Source: Pegea sp. RAD2-039 (taxonomy: Eukaryota; Chordata; Thaliacea; Salpida; Salpidae). Taken from it: 64,000 nucleotides of DNA. A model generated the notes under the pieces. It was not told the origin of the DNA and ran no database searches. It saw only the letters and a program-made list of their open reading frames with translations. A program made the translations under genes and the position numbers. The stretch lies in contig JAQGEQ010000137.1 of the NCBI GenBank assembly GCA_034620365.1, positions 434,001 through 498,000 on the forward strand. The letters run 5' to 3'. Positions 11,318 through 23,339 of the stretch are shown here, piece after piece (position 1 is the first letter of the stretch; every line of letters begins with the position of its first letter).

Positions 11318-14300
11318 ATGAGATTTTTCGCTTTTATATTTTCTTTGGTCGTCATTGGTGACGTCACGATTGCTTACAAACACGATGATGACATAATAAC
11401 TTCTCAAGGTAAAATTTTCATCAAAGTATTAAAAAAAAAAAGTTAAAAAACGAAAATTTGCAGAAATTTTGAAATGCAACAAATTGGCCGAATTACAAAA
11501 TGGTTTTGTAAGTTGTAGCGATGGCAACAGATTTGGATCATTATGCTCGTTTCGATGTTATCGCGGTTTTCAACTTCGTGGTTCGGAATCCGCTATTTGT
11601 TCCGCTTCACTGCACTTTGAAATGATTGGTGGAAAAAATCCGTTCTGTGAAAGTTTGTTTGATGACGTCATCACTGTGGTCACATGTGACGTCATTTTAT
11701 TCTAGAAATAACGTGTCGCTATCGAAATGATGACGTCAAAGTGATACGTGAATGTAGTGATGGTGATCGCCATGGAAGCATCTGTAATTTTCGATGTCCG
11801 ATTGGTTGGAAGTTGATCGGAAAAAGTCAAACAATCTGCGGGAAATTGACGCTCGGATTCTGGTCAACAAAACCTCCAAAATGCTCGAGAATAAAATATG
11901 AAGAAAAAAATGAGATTATTTCGAAAATTAAATCAGGAATTTTTCGATCGTTTGATTGTGGTGATCACGGTCGAGAAGTTGAAAATGGTGACGTCATATG
12001 TACCGAATCGCGATGTTTCGCGGTTTGTAATGAAGGATTTACACTTCAAGATGATTCTACTTTTGAATGTTCAATTGATGGAGTTTGGGAAGGTGATTTA
12101 GGATTCTGTGAAAAATCGCTGTTACCGCTGGTTACGCGTGCTTACGTCATCGGTGTGACGTCATTAATCTTTATTGTTTGGTTAATCATCTATTTCTGTC
12201 TTGTCATTAAAAGAAGAACAAATTTTTGGGTAAAAATTCTTAAAAAAAAAATCTTTAAAAAAATTCAGTGAAATTTTTAGAAACATTTTGTCCGTTTGCC
12301 GGTTGTCATGGATACCAACCACGTGTGGTATAAAGTCAATATTTTAATTGGTTGTCGCCCATGGGCTGGTTATGAAGGCGATATCTTTCTTCAATTACAT
12401 GGTAACATCGTTAATGTTCAATGACGTCATCAATTTGATGGATGACGTCACAGGTTGTGATGGCAACTCCCGAATGTTCCTCATCAATCCTGAAGTTGAC
12501 TCGCGATTATCTGAGGGGAATTCCCATCTTGTGATTATTCCGTGTCAAAAGCACCTTGGCAACATACAATCGCTTACGTTGCTATTCAGTTCAAATTTAC
12601 GTCATAAGCGATGGTTTCTATCATCGATACGAGTTCAACATATGACGTCATCAAATAAACATAATCCGAAAGTCAGTTTTTCGTCACATTTTCAGTTATG
12701 ACGTCATCGATGTTTTTTAGAGCTGGTACTTTCCCTTTAATAATTGGATTGAAATTTATGGAGAAGTCAAAAAACTCAAATTAATTCCTGTTTATGACGT
12801 CATCGATGATTTTCGATTAATCTCGAGTTGGACCTCCTGTGCATTCACTGGTATGCTGTCTGTGACGTCATCATCTTGTGACGTCATCACCGTTTATTGT
12901 AGATTTGAATCTTTGGACTTCAACAATTTTTTCGCCTCTTAAATATTCAGTTTTGCGACGCGAAGACCGCGTCAGCTGTATGACGTCACAAGCGCTATTA
13001 TGTGTCCTTAATTGTTTGCTGATCAATCACTTCACTTCAAATTTTAGCGCGGTTGTCATGGCAACGTACGCCGCGATCGGAAGTTCTCTTCCAATTTATC
13101 TCATCGAATTTCTACTTCGAATTTGTAAACGTCACCCAGAAGTCATCCGAGAAGATATCGGCTGGTATCAAGGTTACCACAGTGACGTCATCATACCGAT
13201 CGTGACGTCATCACTGTTTACAGATCGCGCTCGGAAATTAAAACAAAGTTATCATCCAGTTAAGCGCGATGAAAGAAAAGCAGATGACGCCATCATCGTA
13301 ATCGCGCCGTCAGCAGGGTCCCGGATGTCGAAGAAATCGGAGATCGTTAAAATCCCGCCAACTGAAGAAGAGATTCTGGGAGACAAGAAGGTCTTTTGGG
13401 ATTGGTTGAAATCTGGGAATCCCCGAAGACGAAACTACTTGTTGAGTTTAAACTATAGTCGTCATCAACGTCATCATAGTTGTAAAGGATTGTTACGTCA
13501 CTTCGTGTTTGGTCCACGTCATAGTAAGTGATTGTTGATGACGTCATCACTTGTAACACGTGATTTGATGAAGGATATTTCCTTCCTGGAAAAGAATTAG
13601 ATGAAAAAGAAAAATCTTTGAGTGAAAATTCATCAGATCAAATTGGAAAGTTTCTTGAAATGTCGCGCGATGATGACGTCATCAGCGTTAAAGAAGCTCG
13701 CTTTGAGTTGGCTGAAGTTGTTGATGATGACGTCAGTGAAGTAGAAGAAGTGACAGTACCACTGGGCCATTTATGTGTGAAGCCACTTTCGTTATGGAAA
13801 GTTGATAGTGAATTGTCAATTGGAAGTTTAAATTTTGATGAAATTGAATCAAATGATTTTCAAATCGTCGAATCGATGCCAGTAAAAGATTTCAACAAAC
13901 TCAGGTTTGTTCCTATCATCAAATTGATGACGTCACATCTGATATTCACAGATCTGGTCGAAAACCTCTTCAACATCCGGTTCCGGTTGATTCTGAGGAA
14001 CAGCTTACCGGATTTGGTTGAGTTTCAATCAACAGTCACCGGAAGCTATCAACTGAAAGTTTATTTCTTTTAGATAAAAAGTGGAAGTCGATTTTGAAAG
14101 ATCTTCCAAAAGTTGATAAAATTGAAATTCCATTTGCTGCAAAGAATCTATCTCCAGAAGAAAGTGAACTTGTAAGTTGACCTTTAGTAACCTCACTTCA
14201 TCTCAACTCATTTGACCTTTAGTAACCTCACTTCGTTTCAACTCATTTGACCTTTAGTAACCTCACTTCGTCTCAACTCATTTGACCTTTAGTAACCTCA

Positions 14301-17300
14301 CTTATTTGACCTTTAATGACCTTTGGTGTTAGGTCAGTATGGTCTACTATGATGTAGTGATGAAGAATTTCAGCTGGTCGAAACGAGGAGTTCCTGATGA
14401 CGTATATCTGATGACGCAACACGAGAAGCGATCAGCGCCACCACGTGATATGTACAAGCTCGAAACATCAGCGCGCGATCTGGGACTCGATTCCCTCAAA
14501 ATTCGTCAATACGAAGGTAGCATGTGGTGATGACGTCATCAATGGAGAACACAGTGTGTGATTGACAGATAAGAATCATATGACGTCACATAATTTCGAA
14601 GTCATGCGACAATTAGAGAAAAATATTCGAGAACCAATTCCACGAGAAAGAGTAAATGAAAAGATCTGCTCCAGATCTGATCTTCAACTTCCTGATCTTT
14701 CAGATCTTCTCGATGTTGATGTTTGAGGAATACGCGAGACGTCTCGCGGATACTTATGACGAAATGTTGGAGGATGGTGAACTCTCAGGATTTCTTTGTG
14801 AACTTTACGGACAACTATTCGAGAGTCAAGAAGCTTTTATCATTTTCTGTCAAAGTTTCACAACTTTTGAAGAATCACCAGATTCGCGAAAAGTCGATGA
14901 CGTCATCATCTCATTTGCATAAATTCAATTTGAAGTTTGTAGATTTTAAAAAGAATTTTGTTAACTGGAAGACGTAGTGAGACTTGGAGAGATATCGTGA
15001 AAGAATTTACTACAAGATTACGGATTCAAGGTGAAAACGCCGAGCGGGTTCAAGTAAGGAAGTGATGACGTCATCACGTCTTTTTGAATTGATGTTGATC
15101 AGGAAAAGTTCAATTTGATAAATTGCAAGAAATCTTTCGTGAAGACAAATCCAAAAAATAATTGTCCAAAATGTAAACTTGTTGTAAAAATCAACAAACT
15201 GAAAAACAAACTGAAAAACAAACAACATTTTTAGATAAAGAAGCAACCGAAGAACTTCAGATGAAGAAATGTCTTGAAAATGAGTTGAAAAGAACAAAAA
15301 AATGGTTTCAAAGAATGAAACGTTTGAAATTATCGAAACAAGTTAAATATTTTCAACAAATTTTCAAATTTTAATCATTTATCTTTTAAGTGTTCTCAAG
15401 ATTTGAAATTACTTAATCATGATTTTCAATGTTTATCAAATTTCTTCATTTCTATGAGCGATAATGACGTCACAGGAGGTTTTGAACTTCTCGTCGATTT
15501 GTTGTTACAAACTGCATCTAATTGTTATGGTTAGATTAAAATTATTTGATGGAAATTTATGAATGAAAAATTATTAAACAGGAAATCAGTTGCTGAAAAT
15601 TTTCATGAAATTTATTTTATCACAAAACGAAGGATTAGAAATTTTCAATTCGTATCATCGAGCTTTGGGTCAAAGTGGAAAAGAAGGAAGAAAAATTCTG
15701 TTAAAAATTTATCGAGCAATTAAACTACACAAACCACGTGGTTACCAGGTAATTTGCATATTCACATGACACTTTGTACCTTGAAATGATGACCAGGTGA
15801 TGTGTCAATTGGTTTGTGAATTTGATTCAACAAATTCAGGAGTTAATCTAATATCTGATCTTCAATATGATGGTAAAAGAGCACACGCGGTTGCGAGAAC
15901 TGCTCGAAACGCTATCTATGACGAGATGGAACCTTATGTTCAAGTATGACGTCACTATTTGTTTCGTTTTAATGATGACGTCATCTAGATGATCAGTCGT
16001 AACTTAAGTCACGTGATTCTGAGTATGAACGCAGTTTCGAGTTCGATGTTACAAGTTAGTGATCATATGATTGCTGTTTTGCAAGGATCACAAATACTTC
16101 CTGAAACTGAACAACAAGGTAACGATGACGTCATCACTTCTATGTATGACGTCATCACTTGCAGATCGAAAGCTGCTGAAACGCGCGAAACGAAGTCAAG
16201 CGGAAACAGAGTTCTTCAAGACAACAGTTTTTTGTTGTCATGGAAACAGTAATAAAGAAACCAAATCTGATTGTCATGACGATAGTGAAATGACGTCAGT
16301 GAAATCGTGTGATGATGACGTCAGCAGCAAGTTTAAATGGACTGCAAGTGATTCTGACATCACTTGTGACGTCATTGTCGGTAATTCCCCCGAAGTGAAA
16401 TGGATTCCAATTGATGAACGTCAACGAGTTCTTATTTATGATAATCAACCAAAAAATAATGATGACGTCACTCACAACGCGACATGTCGTCACTTCCACG
16501 TGCCATGTATACGAGATGTTAGTTGTGAAGTTGATATTATCGAAGGTTTCAATGAATTCTTTCTTCAATCAAAAGATTATCAACAATTTTTTCTCGGATT
16601 TCAGCCACGGTGAGTTGAGTTGTCGCGTGTGTATGACGTCATCGTGTTTGTGTGACGTCATCGTTTGTATGACGTCATCGTGTTTAACGTCATCATTTGC
16701 AGGAAACAACTTCCGCAAATTTCAGCTGGAAAGGATTTGGAAGATTTGAAAGATATTGTCAGTAAATGGGGCAGAAAGTTAAAAGTGAGACCAAAATGGA
16801 TGGGACCACGTCATCAATCGCGTCATCAATCGCGTCATCAACCTCTAGCGTCTACTGATGACGTCACAAGTGAACCTAGCAAGTGCCATGGACCGTGTCG
16901 GGTTTGTTCAATTGCAAGTCAAATCAATGACGTCATCACAAGCACTGCTGATGTCAAAAAGAAGAACAACGCGATCAATGACGTCATCAGTGATTCTTTG
17001 AAATGCATCGAACCGTTTCCGACTTCGTTTTCGCGACGAATTCCTGATTTAAGTCACATATGTGCTGACCCGAAACGTGTCGCGGTTTATCGACGTCGAA
17101 AACCAATCAGCAGCTTCCAGAAAAGTGATGACGTCATCAACTCTGATCAACACGGGCCATGCGAGCTTGATGACGTCAGAGATCGTGGTCATGATGTCAC
17201 TTTGAAAGTTGGAAAAATGAAAATGAATTTGAAGAAAGATGACGTCATCATGTTGCATGATGAAATACAACGGACATCACCACGTGACCAACATGACGAT

Positions 17301-20300
17301 TCTGATGACGTCACACTTCATCCCAGTTGTGGAGTGAGGAAGATTGATGATGTCATTGAAAATAGTGATGACGTCATTGAAAATAGTGACTCAGAGACTC
17401 CCCTTCCTACTCCATCATCATCAATCAGTGATGTGACGTCATACGACGCTGATGACGTCATTGCAAATCGATTTGAAGACAATTATATGATGACGTCATC
17501 ACATCGACGATTACAAAAAGCGAATAGTTTTAATGCTTCGACTCAAAATACTTCTAACTTGTATAATCGCGTTGATGACGTCACTAGCGGTAATCGCTAT
17601 CACGAAGAAGGAAATATGACGTCATCAGTTCAATACATCGATGAAACGGATCAGTGTGACGTCATTCACCCATCAGCTGGTTGTCAACTCAATTGCATCG
17701 ACAGATTCGAAAAAATTAATTTCTTAAAAAGGAAAGAAAATTTAAAGAAAAATGAAAGAGTTGTGAAAATGTATGGACAGCAAGAAGCTGATGACGTCAC
17801 TGGTTGTCATGGTGGCGAAGCGTTGCCTCCATATTGTGATTGTGAAGGTCGACCCAAGATAAAAAAAGTCCAAAAAATATATCCGAAAAAAAAAGAAGAA
17901 AAAAAGAAGAAGAAAAAAGAAGAAAAAATTGAGAAAGTTTTGAAGAAGAAGAAGATCAGGAGAGAATTTTATGGAGGAGGAGCTGATCTCTGGGATGCAG
18001 ATCATGATAGCGGAAGTGAGATCGATTTACCGACTGAAAATTTGTGGGAAGATTTCTGTGAAGAATTTGATGGTGACGTCACAGTTGAAGGCGATAAACC
18101 GCGCGCTATCGTTCGCTATCTCCTCAAACCCAGCAGACCACGTGATACAGGTGACGTCATCAGTATGATGTAAGATAGTGACGTCATTGATTACAGATTC
18201 AACAAGCTCTAAAGACGACTTTGACATCAGATGTGACGTCAGAGATGACGTCAGTAACTCAACAAATTTTGAAGAAACTAGAGAGTGTTGTGATTGGTTG
18301 ATGCCAAAAGGAACAAATTGGTCGAAAGGCGAACTTCCGCGAGCATTTCATGGCGTTTATGACGACACAATTGGACAATTACAGAAGAAAGCGAAAGTTC
18401 GTATGTGATTACGTCATTAATGACGTCATTAAAGTTGTTTTCGAATTTTGTAGAAACAATTCTCGCCGCTGTTACGTCAGTGGTTTCCTAGCAACCGTCA
18501 TCTTTTCGACAACAAAATGTCGGATTTAGATTTAGAAGAATCGCATGAGAGTTGTGGAACGATTGATAGCGATTCTGACGTCAGAGATTTTCTTGATGAC
18601 GTCATAAAAGCAGCTAGACTTCGAAATATTCCGATAAGGCGAAGGAATGAGACTTTTGCACAAGATGACGTCACTAAGTTACTCGCAGGGAATTGTAACA
18701 TTGATAAAGTGATGACATCATCAACTGATGACGTCATCAACTAATGACGTGTTTTACAGTTGCCGAAATTTATTTGTTGTAAACCAGAAGAAATCGAAGT
18801 TGAAAAAAAATCAGAAAAAAATGAAAAAGTTGAAAAAAAGTGAAAAAAAAATTTAAATTGAAAAATTAGAAAAATCTTTCTTGAAATCTTCAGATCTTCT
18901 ATTTTCAGATTTGTTTGAAAATCTTCTATTTTCAGATCTGTTTGAAAATCTTCTATTTTCAGATCTGTTTGAAAATCTTCTATTTTCAGATCTGTTTGAA
19001 AATCTTCTATTTTGAGATCTGTTTGAAAATCTTCTATTTTCAGATCTGTTTGAAAATCTTCTATTTTCAGATCTGTTTGAAAATCTTCTATTTTCAGATT
19101 TGTTTGAAAATCTTCTATTTTCAGATCTGTTTGAAAATCTTCTATTTTCAGATCTGTTTGAAAATCTTCTATTTTCAGATCTGTTTGAAAATCTTCTATT
19201 TTGAGATCTGTTTGAAAATCTTCTATTTTCAGATCTGTTTGAAAATCTTCTATTTTCAGATCTGTTTGAAAATCTTCTATTTTCAGATCTGTTTATTGTT
19301 CTTCTTCAAATTGTAAATATCAAGTTGGGTCTTGTGAAGATCCACCGGACGAATATCATTTTCTTCCACTGAAATTAGTGAAATGTTATCGAAAAGCTCT
19401 GAAAATTTATGGAAAGCCAGAAGATCGATCAGAAACCTCCTTGGTAACCGCGATCGACGTTCCAAATCTCGATGATGACGTCATCGTTAATAGATGCCAA
19501 CAACACGTGATTTACGAATTGATGGGATTAACACGTCACAAAGGTTTATTTCGATTCATAAATCACGTGACAACAATTTGATTGTTTAGAAAATCATCGT
19601 TGTCATCGAGGCGGATCTCCAACCGGAAGTATGATGACGTGTGATGATTATGACGTCACAAATGATTGTTGTCATCTGAAAAAGTCTCAAATAAATCCAA
19701 TACTTCATTTGATTGGATTTGGTTGTAACAAACCACAAAACTTCTCGAAAAAATCACCACTACCACTCGACTTCTGGTCACAGTATGACGTCATCATCAA
19801 CATGACGCAACAATGCATCGATGACGTCACTAAGATGAAATGTTTTATCGCTAATACTACGTCAACAGCACTTACTCAACATCAAAAAACTTGTCAGGTA
19901 TTTCAAGATCTTATTTTCGAACGTCATCAACTGTGATATGACGTCATCAGACGTGTGCAGCTTTAAGCTTTCTAGGCGATGATGACGTCATCAGCACGGG
20001 AGTCGAACGACCGCGAGTGATTCCTTTTAAATGGCGACCAGTTGGCAATCAAGCAGATCATCGAGCCTGTCAAGGTAATGACGTCATCATGACATCAAAT
20101 GTGTGACGTCATCATGACATCAAATGTGTGACGTCATCATGACACCAAATGTGTGACGTCATCACTGTTTGTAGATCATCGATTTTATCGGAAGATTATA
20201 GAGATTGGAGTGGAGTGTGTCCGGATGTTGATGTTGGCTCTTCCAGAAGATCAGGCTCCTCCTTCGGATCATGCCATAAGACTTGCTCATTATCACGCGA

Positions 20301-23300
20301 TGATGACGTCACTGTACAAGATGTCAAATGAAGGTTTGCATCGCGACATCGAATACGATTTAGTGACGTCATCTGTTCTTTTGAAGTGATCCCAATTCGC
20401 GATTCAGGAATTATTTCTGATTTAGATTTTCGACAAATTGTTGATCAGCCCTTTGCAACTGGTGATGACGTCATAACGCGCATATGACGTCACTAATTGA
20501 TGAATTTGTTGCAGACTGGCAAGAGCGAAGCAACTGGAGAAATGTTTTGATAAAAATCGTCGAATTTATTCAGGTTTTTCAAAGTTTAAAATTTTTACAA
20601 ATTTCTCACTATTTTGGTCGCAGCAAAATATGGCCGGAGCAGTTGTAGACTGTCGCGAAGTTGTTGTGTTGCCATGGCAACTAGATTTAGATGAGCAACA
20701 TACAGCAGCAGATTTTCTTCAACATTTATCTGTAAGAAGAACAAAGTCTCGATGTGATGACGTCATCAGATATTTGATTTAGGATTCACTTCGAGGAGTT
20801 GAGAAGACTCCAATTAACAAGCTCCGCAAGACGCTCAAGTTGTTTCTTTATGACGTCATCAACAAGTCGACTGTCCAAACAGATTTGTGGGAATCTTTGA
20901 AAAGCGCTTCAAAGAGCAAATATTTGCTGTTGAAGATCAATAAGATAATAAGGTGGTGATGACGTCATCAGTGATCAATTAGTGAGGTCATCGATGAATT
21001 AATAGATTGAGTGTCGCGCGATTAGTTCGATACGGAGAAGTAGTTGAAGCAGCGGGCGGAAACACGCGAAGATTAGCGAAAGAATGTTTGAATGACGTCA
21101 CAGAAGTTCGTTGTGATGACGCGTTCGAAGCTGACTGGTGGAAAAATCATGAACAATTTAAAGGTAAATGATGACGTCACATCAGTGATTGATGACGTCA
21201 CATCAGTGATTGATGACGTCACATCAGTGATTGATGACGTCACATCAGCGATTGATGGCGTCATCATTCTGTTATAGGTCCTTATGTTGATTGGCTTCGA
21301 AAGAAAATTTCGAGATATCTGATATCTGGTCATGACGACAGTAATACGTCACTTGATGACGTCATGATCGGATATGAGGATTTACGTCATCATTATCGAG
21401 AAGATCTTAATTTCGTTCATCAGATAATGGAAGAAATGATCTCTCTCGGCTCCACAAACTCGCCAGACATAAAATGCGCGACATCAATGACGTCACAGAC
21501 TTCCTGGATGACTTGTACAGAGAATGGAGTGATGATGTCATATCCAGATGAAAATGACGTCATCGAAAGTAAACGTATTGAAGATAATTTAGCTGATTTA
21601 AGTTGTGATGACGTCAGCATGCTGAGTGGTGATGACGTCATACTTATGGGTGGCAAACCACGAAAGAAAAAAGTAGGAAAATAAAAAATGGTTGTCATTG
21701 GTGATAATTGAATTGATTTGTAGAATTTTGTTATGTGCCCCAGAAGTGGCGTTGATGACGTCACAAGTGATTCCAAGCCATACGATGATAGATTCAATGA
21801 TGATGACGTCACAAGTTTTGTGACATGTGATTCAGATAATGCAGAAAAATCGTGTAACTATTACACCAGTTTCGAGTATTTTGACGTCATCACACCTTCA
21901 AAAGATGACGTCATCAGACCATCGAGTGGTTTAAAAGATGACGTCATCAAACCATCAAGTGGTTTAAAAGATGACGTCATCACACCTTCAAATGATGACG
22001 TCATCAGACCATCGAGTGGTTTAGTGATGACGTCATCGAACCATCGAGTGGTGTGAGTGATGACGTCATTGAGCCATCGAGTGGTGTGAGTGATGACGTC
22101 ATCAAACCATCGAGTGGTGTGAGTGATGACGTCATCGAACCATCGAGTGGTGTGAGTGATGACGTCATTGAGCCATCGAGTGGTGTGAGTGATGACGTCA
22201 TCAAACCATCGAGTGGTGTGAGTGATGACGTCATCGAACCATCGAGTGGTGTGAGTGATGACGTCATTGAGCCATCGAGTGGTGTGAGTGATGACGTCAT
22301 CAAACCATCGAGTGGTGTGAGTGATGACGTCATCGAACCATCGAGTGGTGTGAGTGATGACGTCATTGAGCCATCGAGTGGTGTGAGTGATGACGTCATC
22401 AAACCATCGAGTGGTGTGAGTGATGACGTCATCGAACCATCGAGTGGTGTGAGTGATGACGTCATTGAGCCATCGAGTGGTGTGAGTGATGACGTCATCA
22501 AACCATCGAGTGGTGTGAGTAATGACGTCATTGAGCCTGGTTTGCAATCAAATGAATATCTGAAAGTCAGTGCTGGTAACAAATCACCTGAAAAATTTGC
22601 TGATGTCACAGTGTAAGTTTCAAATTCGATTTAGTGACATCATTTCAACTGTTTGACGTCATCAGCAATAAAGAAAGAGAAATATTCAACGAAAATCTAC
22701 AATGCCTCGTTGATGACGTCACATCCGCTATTTTATCGCCTTTCTTCGCTCAACTATTCCGAAAAGTTCTTCTATCTATAATTGGCAAGTATTCAAATAA
22801 TCAAACACTTTCCGTAATGACGTCATCACCTACAGCGGGAATAACAGCGATAATTTGTTTGTTGATAATTGAAGAACGACAAACATCAGCAGAAGTCTTC
22901 TATTTCGCTCTTCCTCTTTCGATCTTATTTCTCGCTTTTTTCATCGAACCAATCAAATGCTGTTTTCTCATCTTCTTCTTTTATTACAAGAGGTACGTCA
23001 TCGTGTGTCTGACGTCATCGTATGTCTGACGTCATCGTGTGTCTGACGTCATCATTAAAAGTTACTTCTTACAGGTTGCCATGTAGTTGTCTTAGCAACC
23101 CACTTTTTGTTGTCACCGACGAATTAGTGAAAGAAAAACTTCAAGAAAATTTCATTCCGACTCCAAATACCTCTGACTTCCGGAATAAACTTTTCCAACG
23201 CTATTGTTCGCGATTTACTCGTGAAAATCGTCAGCTTCCGGCTATTTCGCTTGATGACGTCAATTTCGATCTTGACGTCATAGAAGAATACGAAAAAGCT

Positions 23301-23339
23301 CCCGCAGCATGTCCGCAACATCATAAATTAGTGGGATGA
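11318..23339 (+). CDS. Polycystin-1-like membrane protein with sushi domains, PLAT and a giant loop
   Basis: Multi-exon gene starting with a signal peptide (MRFFAFIFSLVVIGDVTIAY). First exons, phase-consistent: 11318-11408, 11464-11652, 11706-12229, 12281-12401, 12454-12671, 12721-12850, 12903-13172, 13224-13523, 13574-13904, 13952-14016, 14074-14171, 14333-14516, 14569-14651, 14704 onward. Domains: three sushi/CCP modules (residues ~34-230, paired Cys, SICNFRCPIGWKLIG), TM1 (VIGVTSLIFIVWLIIYFCL), PLAT (~275-395: YKVNILIGCRPWAGYEGDI to SWYFPFNNWIEIYGE), then TM2-TM3 introduced by VLRREDRVSC and ending IYLIEFLLRICKRH, as in polycystin-1. A very long, charged, unrecognised region follows (exons 13224-22616), then TM4-TM5 (22850-22990, LSILFLAFFIEPIKCCFL) and a short tail. 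The TRP-like channel half of polycystin-1 is missing. The loop is rich in DDVI and MTSS from the palindrome. It could be two genes, but frames join throughout. Stop TGA at 23337. Confidence 0.75.
14178..14325. repeat. 35-bp tandem repeat in a polycystin-like intron
   Basis: Four copies of a unit beginning GACCTTTAGTAACCTCACTT fill the intron between exon 14074-14171 and exon 14333-14516. The intron is therefore longer (161 bp) than its ~50-bp neighbours. Each unit has CCTTTAG, an acceptor-like string. Confidence 0.9.
18898..19292. repeat. 27-bp array of 3' splice-site-like units inside an intron
   Basis: About 14 units containing AATCTTCTATTTTCAG followed by ATCTGTTTG. The last TTTTCAG is the likely acceptor of the exon reading SVYCSSSNCKYQVGSCEDPP, so the array is intronic. 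It happens to be open in one frame (a nonapeptide KIFYFQICL repeated), but that frame does not join the flanking exons. Confidence 0.9.
20080..20175. repeat. 25-bp tandem repeat with palindrome cores in an intron
   Basis: Three units of TGACGTCATCATGACATCAA plus ATGTG, then a fourth TGACGTCATCAC, between GTAATGACG (donor) and TTTGTAG (acceptor). Short intron expanded by the palindrome unit. Confidence 0.85.
21170..21275. repeat. 21-bp tandem repeat with palindrome cores in an intron
   Basis: Four to five units of TGATGACGTCACATCAGTGA(T) between a GTAAATG donor and a TTATAG acceptor, separating exons reading WWKNHEQFK and GPYVDWLRKKISRYL. Confidence 0.85.
21888..22535 (+). repeat. 33-bp coding minisatellite (DDVIxPSSG repeat)
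   Basis: About 20 units encoding an 11-residue repeat, SDDVIKPSSGV or SDDVIEPSSGV, in the cytoplasmic part of the polycystin-like protein. The first four units are variant (DDVIRPSSGLK). A one-base deletion relative to the unit near 22022 breaks the frame between the variant and the regular units. Every regular unit reads GGTGTGAGTGATGACGTCAT, so it also carries a perfect GTGAGT 5' splice site. The other strand is open too, because the palindrome reads the same. Confidence 0.9.

Noticed and set aside
18915..19316. 133-codon frame of KIFYFQICL repeats
   Set aside because: An accident of a 27-bp intronic repeat being divisible by three; it does not join the flanking exons in frame.
21861..22609. 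Minus-strand frames with DDVITHTTRW or MTSSLTPLDG repeats
   Set aside because: The palindrome keeps both strands open; the plus frame connects to flanking exons, the minus ones do not.
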